Source of the DNA: Acidobacteriota bacterium
Lineage (GTDB): Bacteria; Acidobacteriota; Terriglobia; Terriglobales; Acidobacteriaceae
Length of the DNA stretch: 5,154 nucleotides
NCBI GenBank assembly: GCA_021798655.1
Contig: JAJZFE010000154.1
Coordinates: 1-5,154, forward strand
Reading direction: 5' to 3'
Part shown: positions 1 through 5,154 of the stretch, piece after piece
Numbering within the stretch: the stretch's first letter is position 1
Layout: each line of letters opens with the position of its first letter
The notes under the pieces: model-generated
The model's database searches: none
Seen by the model: the letters and a program-made list of their open reading frames with translations, nothing else
Told to the model about the DNA's origin: nothing
Made by a program: the position numbers and the translations under genes

Positions 1-2921
1 AGCTGCAAGCCAGCACCCCCGAACGCAAAGAAGCTCCCCTCCGCCGCGACGTCCGCTCCCTCGGAACTCTCCTCGGCACCGTCCTCCGCGAGCAGGCCGG
101 CACTCCCCTCTATGACGCCGTAGAAGCCCTCCGCCGCACCGCCATCCTCCGCCGCGAGGCCGACGCAGCCAGCGACACCACCGCCGCCCACCAGCACCTC
201 CAGCAGGCCATCGCACGCGTCAGCACCCACGCCCAAAACCCCGACCTCACCCCCGCCTACCAGCTCGCCCGAGCCTTCTCCTTCTACTTCGAGCTCATCA
301 ACCTCGCCGAAACCAACCACCGCAAGCGCCGCCGCCTCGCCTCCCAGCTCGATCCCGCCAACACCCTCCACCAGAACGTCCAGCGCGGCAGCCTCCGCGG
401 AACCCTCCGCCGACTCCGCCTCGCCGGCATCTCCGCCGCCCACGCCCACGAACTCCTCAGCCACATCTGCATCTCCCCCGTCTTCACCGCCCACCCCACC
501 GAGATCGCTCGCCGCAGCGTCATGTTCAAACGCCGCCGCATCTCCGACCTCCTCGAGCAGCTCGACCGCATCCCCGTCCCCAACCCCCAGCTCGACGCCC
601 TCGAGCGCGACCTCACCGCCGAAATCACCGCCCTCTGGCAGACCGACGACGTCCGCAGCGCTCGCCCCACCGTACGCGACGAGATCCGCATGGCCCTCGA
701 CTACTACGAGTCCTCCCTCTTCGACACCCTCCCCGTCCTCTACGCCGAAGTCGCCGCCGCCCTCGCCGCCGAATACCCCTTCGAACCCTCTACCCTGGGT
801 GCCCCACGTCTCGACTCTGAGACGTGGGTTGGTCCACCGCAAACTTCATCCGCCCCTCCCCCCTGCCTCGTCTCCTTCGGCTCCTGGATCGGCGGAGACC
901 GCGACGGCAATCCCTTCGTCACCCCCACCGCCACCCGCGAAGCCCTCGCCATGGCCCACACCCTCATCCTCACCCACTACCGCCGCCGCCTCCAGAACAT
1001 CTTCGACCAGCTCGGCAGCTCCACCCAGCAGGTCCCCGTCTCTCCCCAGCTCACCCAGCTCCTCGGCTCCTACACCGAACAACTCCGCAGCGCCGGACAA
1101 AACGCCCTCGCCGAGCGCTTCCCCAACGAGACCGTCCGCCTCTTCATCGCCTGCGTCATGATGCGCCTCGGAGCCACCCCGCAATCCTCCGTCCCGCTCC
1201 CTCCCAACCCAGCCCTGGCCCCCTACACCCGCGCAGAACAGCTCCTCAGCGACCTCACCACCCTCCGCGAATCCCTCCTCCACAACCGTGGCCAACGCCT
1301 CGCCGAACTCCTCATCGACCCTCTCCTGCTCGAAGTCCGCACCTACGGCCTCCACCTCCAGACCCTCGACATCCGCCAACACGCCAAGGTCCACTCCGCC
1401 GCCCTCGCCGAAATCCACAGCTCCGAATCGCCCTCGACCCCCTGCATCGCTACCCTCTCTCCCCAGACCGCCGAAGTCCTCGACACCTTCCGCGCCATCG
1501 CCGAGCTCAAACAGACCTACCCACCCGAGGCCATCCGCCAGTACGTCATCAGCGGAGCCACCTCCGCCGACGACGTCCTCAACGTCCTCCGCCTCGCCCG
1601 CCTCGGCGGTGTCAATGTCGAAGCCAACCCCACCATCGCCGACCCCGGCCTCCAGCCCGTCCCCCTCTTCGAGTCCATCGAAGACCTCCAGAACGCCCCC
1701 GCCATCATGCGCCAGCTCTGGACCAGCCCCGCCTACCAACCCCTCCTCGCCAGTTGGAACCGCCATCAGGAAGTCATGCTCGGCTACTCCGACTCCAACA
1801 AGGACGGCGGCATGATCACCTCCACCTGGGAGATCTACAAAGCCCACCGCGCCCTCCATCAGGTCGCCCGAGACTGCAACATCACCCTCCGCCTCTTCCA
1901 CGGCCGCGGAGGCACCGTAGGCCGTGGTGGAGGCCCCACCCACCGCGCCATCATCGCCCAGCCCATGGACTCCTTCACCGGAGAACTCCGCCTCACCGAA
2001 CAAGGCGAAGTCCTCAACTGGAAGTACTCCGACGTCGTCCTCGCCGAGCGCAACCTCGAACTCATGATCGCCGCCAGCCTCGACGCCCTCGCCCGCCCCG
2101 ACGCCCTCATCCAGGCAAATCAACATCCCTCGCCCAACCACATACCCGCAGCTCCTACCCCCTACCCCCTACCCCCTACCCCCTCACCTCACCTCACCGG
2201 AGAAATACTCCCCACCTGGGAGGCCGCCCTCGACCAGCTCTCCACCACCTCCTTCGCCTTCTACAAGCAGCACATCGTCGACAACCCCGACACCTTCACC
2301 TACTTCGAACAGGCCACCCCGGTCGCCGAACTCGAACACGCACGCCTCGGCTCCCGCCCCGCCAAACGCTCCGGCAAAAAATCCATGGCCGACCTCCGCG
2401 CCATCCCCTGGGTCTTCGGTTGGATGCAGTCCCGCCAACTCGTCCCAGCATGGTTCGGTGTAGGCCACGCCCTCCAGCAACTCACCTCCGCCTCACCCAA
2501 CGGCCTCGCCCTCCTCCAGACCATGATGAAGGACTTCCCCCTCTTCATCGACATCATCCGCAACGTCGAGATGGCCCTCGCCAAATCCGACTTCGGCATC
2601 GCCCGCCTCTACGCCTCCCTCGTCGAAGACGAAGCCCTCCGCGACCGCGTCTACAACACCCTCAAAGCCGAGTTCGACCTCACCCACCGCATGGTCCTCG
2701 AAATCACCGGACAGGCCGCACTCCTCCAGACCAACCCCGTCCTCGAACGCTCCATCCGCCTCCGCAACCCCTACGTCGACCCCATGTCCCTCATCCAGGT
2801 CGAACTCATCCGCCGCAAACGCGCCGCCGCCGCCAAAGGTGAACCCGACTCCCCCGAACTCAACCGCGCCATCTCCGCCACCATCAACGGCATCAGCGCA
2901 GGCCTCCGCAACACCGGTTGA
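1..2921 (+). CDS. ppc: Phosphoenolpyruvate carboxylase, 5' end cut off by window edge
   Basis: This cytoplasmic enzyme carboxylates phosphoenolpyruvate with bicarbonate to give oxaloacetate and phosphate, the anaplerotic feed of the TCA cycle. The frame is open from base 3 to the TGA at 2919-2921, giving 972 visible residues; the first ATG (522) is internal, because the family N-terminus LRRDVRSLGTLLGTVL and the active-site segment FTAHPTEIARR lie before it. Counting from base 3, visible landmarks are His164 in TAHPTE (E. coli His138), GGDRDGNP at 297-304, Lys600 in GYSDSNKDGG (Lys546), FHGRGGTVGRGGG at 632-644 with the catalytic His and Arg residues, LGSRPAKR, LAKSD, LRNPYVDP and the invariant C-terminal LRNTG. 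The last four motifs hold the Arg, Lys, Arg and Asn that bind aspartate in the E. coli enzyme, so feedback inhibition is likely. The E. coli protein has 883 residues; part of the excess is two repeat-derived insertions, at about 789-863 and 2112-2205. Only a few N-terminal codons should be missing. Confidence 0.97.
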   Translation, partial: LQASTPERKEAPLRRDVRSLGTLLGTVLREQAGTPLYDAVEALRRTAILRREADAASDTTAAHQHLQQAIARVSTHAQNPDLTPAYQLARAFSFYFELINLAETNHRKRRRLASQLDPANTLHQNVQRGSLRGTLRRLRLAGISAAHAHELLSHICISPVFTAHPTEIARRSVMFKRRRISDLLEQLDRIPVPNPQLDALERDLTAEITALWQTDDVRSARPTVRDEIRMALDYYESSLFDTLPVLYAEVAAALAAEYPFEPSTLGAPRLDSETWVGPPQTSSAPPPCLVSFGSWIGGDRDGNPFVTPTATREALAMAHTLILTHYRRRLQNIFDQLGSSTQQVPVSPQLTQLLGSYTEQLRSAGQNALAERFPNETVRLFIACVMMRLGATPQSSVPLPPNPALAPYTRAEQLLSDLTTLRESLLHNRGQRLAELLIDPLLLEVRTYGLHLQTLDIRQHAKVHSAALAEIHSSESPSTPCIATLSPQTAEVLDTFRAIAELKQTYPPEAIRQYVISGATSADDVLNVLRLARLGGVNVEANPTIADPGLQPVPLFESIEDLQNAPAIMRQLWTSPAYQPLLASWNRHQEVMLGYSDSNKDGGMITSTWEIYKAHRALHQVARDCNITLRLFHGRGGTVGRGGGPTHRAIIAQPMDSFTGELRLTEQGEVLNWKYSDVVLAERNLELMIAASLDALARPDALIQANQHPSPNHIPAAPTPYPLPPTPSPHLTGEILPTWEAALDQLSTTSFAFYKQHIVDNPDTFTYFEQATPVAELEHARLGSRPAKRSGKKSMADLRAIPWVFGWMQSRQLVPAWFGVGHALQQLTSASPNGLALLQTMMKDFPLFIDIIRNVEMALAKSDFGIARLYASLVEDEALRDRVYNTLKAEFDLTHRMVLEITGQAALLQTNPVLERSIRLRNPYVDPMSLIQVELIRRKRAAAAKGEPDSPELNRAISATINGISAGLRNTG
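803..828. repeat. Perfect 10-bp palindrome, REP-like element inside ppc
   Basis: CCCACGTCTC (803-812) and GAGACGTGGG (819-828) are exact inverted copies around a 6-base loop. The palindrome sits in a segment of about 24 codons (roughly 789-863) between the PEPC segments EYPFE and LVSFGSWIGGDRDGNP. E. coli PEPC has only a few residues between these segments, so the stretch looks like an insertion that kept the reading frame. It encodes a Pro/Ser/Thr-rich surface-type peptide. Its base use is less C-biased than the flanks. I recall similar GGTGCCCCA...TGGG palindromes as dispersed repeats in Acidobacteriota, but cannot verify that here. Confidence 0.75.
2154..2184. repeat. Four tandem CCTACCC heptamers in ppc; G-quadruplex motif on - strand
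   Basis: Exact copies of CCTACCC run at 2154-2160, 2161-2167, 2168-2174 and 2175-2181. This gives four C5 tracts separated by TA, so the - strand (the ppc template) carries four G5 tracts with 2-base loops, a textbook G-quadruplex motif. Read in the ppc frame it encodes PTPYPLPPTPS. It lies in an inserted loop between the PEPC segments LDALARPDAL and WEAALDQLS, where E. coli PEPC is shorter. Confidence 0.93.
2183..2197. repeat. Three CTCAC pentamers abutting the heptamer array
   Basis: CTCAC occurs three times head to tail directly after the heptamer tract and encodes part of the SPHLTGE stretch of ppc. It extends the low-complexity insertion before the conserved PEPC sequence resumes. Confidence 0.75.
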
Positions 2922-2964
2922 TCTCCACCCAAACCAACACCTGCCAGATGCCTCTGCTACAGTT

Positions 2965-2986
2965 GCCCCTACAAGGGGCCGACATG
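2965..2986 (+). promoter_or_regulatory. Ribosome binding site of the Crp/Fnr gene inside a small hairpin
   Basis: AAGGGG (2973-2978) lies five bases before the ATG at 2984 and fixes that start. GCCCCT (2965-2970) and AGGGGC (2974-2979) are exact inverted copies around the loop ACA, so the Shine-Dalgarno can be paired in the messenger. That could lower independent initiation; any regulatory role is inference. Confidence 0.6.
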
Positions 2987-3688
2987 GACGCTAAACCCTA
3001 CAAGAATAAAATCCTCCGCGCGCTCGAACCCGACGTCATCGAACGCCTCAACCTCAAGCCCCGAAAACTCCTCGTCGGAAGCGATATCGAAATCCCCGGA
3101 CGACCCATCCGCAACCTCATCTTCATCGAGGACGGCATCGGCTCCATGACCACTACCTTCAGCGACGGATTTCAGGTCGAAGTCGGCATGTTCGGTGTCG
3201 AATCCGTCATGGGCACCGCTGCCCTCATCGGTACCCATCGCAGCCTCAACAAGGTCTACATGCAAATGGCAGGTTACGGCTTCGCCTGCACCACCGACGC
3301 AGCCATCCAGGAGTTCGCACGCTTCGGACGTTTCCACGACCTCATCCTGCGCTGCGTCCAGGCCCAACTCGTCCAAACCTCCCAGTCCGCCGGATGCAAC
3401 GCACACCACAACATCTCCCAGCGCCTCGCTCGCTGGCTCCTCCTCTGCGCCGACCGCTCCGAATCCTCCACCCTCCAACTCACCCACGAGTACCTCGCCG
3501 ACATGCTCGGCACCAACCGGTCCACTGTCAGCGTCGCCGCCGAATCCCTCAAAACCAAAGACCTCATCCAATACACCCGCGGAAAAATCGTCATCCTCGA
3601 CCGCCCCCGCCTCGAAAAACAAGCCTGCGAGTGCTACCACGTCGTCAGAGACCACTTGGCAAACTTACTCTCCGTCTCCCAGGACTAA
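2984..3688 (+). CDS. Crp/Fnr-family transcription regulator
   Basis: This 234-residue DNA-binding regulator has the Crp/Fnr layout. The N-terminal half (about residues 8-125) has the cyclic-nucleotide-binding-like beta-roll pattern, including the IFIEDGIGSM turn. A dimerisation-helix region follows at about 110-150, and a C-terminal winged helix-turn-helix with LTHEYLADMLGTNRSTVS at 166-183. I chose ATG 2984 because it has AAGGGG five bases upstream and begins where family members begin; a TTG at 2918 overlapping the ppc stop would add 22 residues with no family character. There is no N-terminal cysteine cluster, so an Fnr-type iron-sulfur cluster is unlikely. The cAMP-contacting Glu and Arg-Ser segment of Crp is only loosely matched (GVES, HRSLN), so the ligand is unknown. 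It shares strand and codon style with ppc, 62 bp downstream, and may be co-transcribed. Its target genes cannot be inferred. Confidence 0.92.
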   Translation: MDAKPYKNKILRALEPDVIERLNLKPRKLLVGSDIEIPGRPIRNLIFIEDGIGSMTTTFSDGFQVEVGMFGVESVMGTAALIGTHRSLNKVYMQMAGYGFACTTDAAIQEFARFGRFHDLILRCVQAQLVQTSQSAGCNAHHNISQRLARWLLLCADRSESSTLQLTHEYLADMLGTNRSTVSVAAESLKTKDLIQYTRGKIVILDRPRLEKQACECYHVVRDHLANLLSVSQD

Positions 3689-3738
3689 CCCCACCACCAG
3701 CCATCCACCACCCACCGATCATCATAAGCCCTGGACAC
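3689..3738. other. Short convergent intergenic gap, composition boundary
   Basis: These 50 bases separate the stop codons of the regulator (+ strand) and the endonuclease (- strand). They are C/A-rich on the + strand. I see no hairpin with a T-run on either strand, so no intrinsic terminator can be supported. Codon style changes abruptly across this gap. Confidence 0.7.
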
Positions 3739-4503
3739 CTAGTTTCTTGCGATGATCCTGCCCTCTGGATAATTGTCTTCGTGTTCCTTGTAAAGAATTA
3801 CTCGGCCGGCTAATGCCGTCGCTTGCCACCCTGTGGGAAGCACATCAATCGCCGCCGCTATCAACCTCCGAGTGGTCGTCTGCTCAGGTGAAAGACTCAA
3901 AATAGCCTCATCCAAATCTGGATGAGGCATTCGCGTACTGCCCGCCATGACTTGAACCCGAAGTGTATACGGCAACACATCCCGCAGGGCTCGCAAAGCA
4001 GCTGCAACCGATACGTCACCCGACACACCGAGCGACAGCTCTACATCAAGATCGATTGGATACAAAACATCGAAACTGGTAGGTTTCGCTCTGGTCTTAT
4101 CACGATTTCGCCCCGGATCATTCGATCCAAATCCACTGTTGTTCCAGCTTATAGAGGATCTGCCCCGGTAATGCTGGATGAGCTGCGTCTCAAGATCCAT
4201 GGCTGTGAACACGAAGATACGCACGGCTTTGAAGGACACGTCCGCAACCCTGAGATTAGTGCGATGCTGGATCGTCCAGGCGTGTCGCGACAGCCGCCGA
4301 AATAGCCCAGCCTGGGAGTCTGTCTTGCCTATGTAGACAATCTCATCGCCAATCAGAAGTTGATAGACACCCTGGGCGTCTGGAACCCCCTTGACGTGAT
4401 CTCGGCTCAGTGATGCACCTTCCATCCCGTCAAAAGCCGCGATCATACTGGCCAACAAAGCTTCTGGAAGATCAAACTCAAACTCGCGAAAGCCTTTTAT
4501 CAC
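3739..4503 (-). CDS. GIY-YIG type II restriction endonuclease, Eco29kI-like
   Basis: This 254-residue protein is predicted to cleave double-stranded DNA at a short palindromic site left unmethylated by its partner methylase. The GIY-YIG signature reads GVYQLL (45-50) and VYIGKT (56-61), giving Tyr47 and Tyr57. FRRLSRH follows, with Arg70 and His74 four residues apart as in Eco29kI (Arg104, His108). Glu105 in DLETQLIQHY is the metal-binding residue. WNNSGFGSNDPGRNRD (120-135) matches the Asn and the GFG-N-DPG segment typical of Eco29kI relatives, which argues against UvrC-type or homing GIY-YIG enzymes. The C-terminal 100 residues have no motif I recognise and may help in target recognition or dimerisation. 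The start is GTG at 4503, overlapping the methylase stop as GTGA; no strong Shine-Dalgarno is seen, so translational coupling is likely. Codon use differs from ppc, suggesting transfer. Confidence 0.87.
   Translation of the reverse strand: MIKGFREFEFDLPEALLASMIAAFDGMEGASLSRDHVKGVPDAQGVYQLLIGDEIVYIGKTDSQAGLFRRLSRHAWTIQHRTNLRVADVSFKAVRIFVFTAMDLETQLIQHYRGRSSISWNNSGFGSNDPGRNRDKTRAKPTSFDVLYPIDLDVELSLGVSGDVSVAAALRALRDVLPYTLRVQVMAGSTRMPHPDLDEAILSLSPEQTTTRRLIAAAIDVLPTGWQATALAGRVILYKEHEDNYPEGRIIARN
3905..3928 (-). other. 10-bp stem-loop with T-rich tail inside the endonuclease gene
   Basis: GCCTCATCCA (3905-3914) and TGGATGAGGC (3919-3928) are exact inverted copies around a 4-base loop. On the - strand, which is the coding strand here, the stem is followed by TATTTTG, giving the shape of an intrinsic terminator about 165 bases before the stop codon. 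It encodes ordinary sequence (MPHPDLDEA), so it may be chance; possible premature termination is inference. Confidence 0.45.
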
Positions 4504-5154
4504 TGGACATATCCGTTCAGGCGTGAAGCCTTCAGTTGAGAAAGCACACTGCCGCCAACGACCTTCGCGAGGTCAACAGGAACCGCATTCCCAAGTTGCC
4601 GCATGGTCTCAGACCAAGAACCTGTAAAGACAAACTCATCTGGGAAGGTCTGCAACCTGGCCGCTTCACGCATCGTGAAATAGCGAACCGTGCCGTTTCG
4701 GTGCGCGATCATATTCTCGCCTCCAGGCACTCCATGCACCCCCGCCTTTAGAGCCTTTGCTGGTTCGTCCAAGGGACTTCCTGTATGTCCGGGATATGCC
4801 CGAGCACCCGGCTGAAATCTGTGCCCGGAGATCTTGCCAGATGCGTGTTTACCAGTTTCAGGTGCAGGCAAATCGGACACTGCATCCCGCACTGTCCTCC
4901 ACGGCATCTCGATAGGGGGGGAAAGCAAGTCGCTGGACTGTGAGGCATCCCGATCCGCATAGAAGCGTTGCGACTTAGAGATGCAGTGCCGGTCCCAATA
5001 TGAGCCATGCGAACTCTGATCCCAAAGGAGTGCCTCGCACGAATGCGTAGCTTTTGGGAAGTTCCATTCAATACCTAAGTCTTCACGAAACCCGACGAAG
5101 AAAACACGCTCTCTTTTTTGAGGAATGCCGAAATCCGCAGCATTGAGGACACGC
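4500..5154 (-). CDS. C5-cytosine DNA methyltransferase, C-terminal part (gene runs off right edge)
   Basis: This enzyme transfers a methyl group from S-adenosylmethionine to carbon 5 of cytosine, here the protective half of a restriction-modification pair. The frame is open from the right edge to the TGA at 4502-4500, giving 217 visible residues. Counting from base 5153, motif VIII is GIPQKRERVFFVGF with Gln12, Arg14 and Arg16. A variable target-recognition region of about 140 residues follows, then GARAYPGHTGS and KAGVHGVPGGEN, motif IX RYFTMREAARLQTFPDEF (157-174), and motif X RQLGNAVPVDL. The catalytic Pro-Cys motif IV and the SAM-binding motif I must lie beyond the window. A TTG codon at 4928 is internal, since motif VIII lies upstream in the same frame. 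A run of seven C on the coding strand (4921-4915) is read in frame. The endonuclease gene overlaps its end by four bases. Confidence 0.95.
   Translation of the reverse strand, partial: RVLNAADFGIPQKRERVFFVGFREDLGIEWNFPKATHSCEALLWDQSSHGSYWDRHCISKSQRFYADRDASQSSDLLSPPIEMPWRTVRDAVSDLPAPETGKHASGKISGHRFQPGARAYPGHTGSPLDEPAKALKAGVHGVPGGENMIAHRNGTVRYFTMREAARLQTFPDEFVFTGSWSETMRQLGNAVPVDLAKVVGGSVLSQLKASRLNGYVQ

Noticed and set aside
522..524. ATG at 522 as the start of ppc
   Set aside because: The catalytic FTAHPTEIARR segment and the conserved N-terminus lie upstream in the same open frame back to base 3.
846..2141. Long - strand open frame (431 residues) opposite ppc
   Set aside because: Its Gly/Glu/Val-rich composition is the mirror of the ppc codon bias, and there are no recognisable domains.
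2154..2197. CRISPR array
   Set aside because: The units are 7 and 5 bp with no spacers, so this is simple tandem repeat.
824..2842. Long + strand open frame (672 residues) overlapping ppc
   Set aside because: It is a shadow frame produced by the C-ending codon bias, with an Arg/Pro/His-dominated composition and no family motif. The ppc frame carries all PEPC motifs.
2918..2920. TTG as start of the Crp/Fnr gene
   Set aside because: The 22 added residues show no family character, and ATG 2984 has a well-placed AAGGGG.
2918..2960. Possible promoter (TTGATC at 2918) before the regulator gene
   Set aside because: No -10-like hexamer occurs at suitable spacing.
2969..3655. - strand open frame opposite the Crp/Fnr gene
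   Set aside because: Same codon-bias shadow; the + strand frame has the helix-turn-helix and a ribosome binding site.
3922..4305. + strand open frame opposite the endonuclease
   Set aside because: No motif or ribosome binding site is seen, and the opposite strand carries the complete GIY-YIG gene.
4748..5071. - strand open frame of 107 residues
   Set aside because: It lies in another frame over the methyltransferase, whose frame contains motif VIII and is open to the window edge.

Overview
The window holds two unlike pieces of DNA that meet tail to tail near position 3700. The left piece (1 to about 3690, + strand) is very C-rich on the coding strand, with almost every codon ending in C (CTC, GCC, ACC, CGC, TCC). 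It carries a nearly complete phosphoenolpyruvate carboxylase gene (ppc, its first codons cut off by the left edge) and, 62 bp downstream, a Crp/Fnr-type transcription regulator. This codon style, together with a palindromic repeat reading GGTGCCCCACGTCTC, is what I associate with soil Acidobacteriota of the Terriglobia group (Granulicella, Edaphobacter, Terriglobus). That taxonomic call is inference only.

The right piece (about 3739 to 5154, - strand) has mixed codon usage and a clearly lower GC content by eye. It is a type II restriction-modification cassette. A C5-cytosine DNA methyltransferase (its N-terminal half lies beyond the right edge) is followed by a GIY-YIG restriction endonuclease of the Eco29kI type. 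The two overlap by four bases (GTGA), so they are probably co-transcribed and translationally coupled, with the protective methylase made first. The composition change and the absence of shared regulation suggest the cassette was acquired horizontally next to a core metabolic gene.

The metabolic side is straightforward. Ppc makes oxaloacetate from phosphoenolpyruvate and bicarbonate, refilling the TCA cycle, and the residues that bind the feedback inhibitor aspartate appear conserved. The regulator's target cannot be read from the sequence.

The most unusual observations are inside ppc. Two non-homologous, repeat-derived insertions are read through in frame: a perfect 10-bp stem-loop palindrome (803-828), and four copies of a 7-bp repeat (2154-2181) whose other strand is a perfect four-tract G-quadruplex motif. 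Because the repeat unit is 7 bp, gain or loss of a copy would shift the ppc frame. I did not see a CRISPR array, RNA gene, insertion sequence or integrase, and nothing here requires a wholly new class of system.
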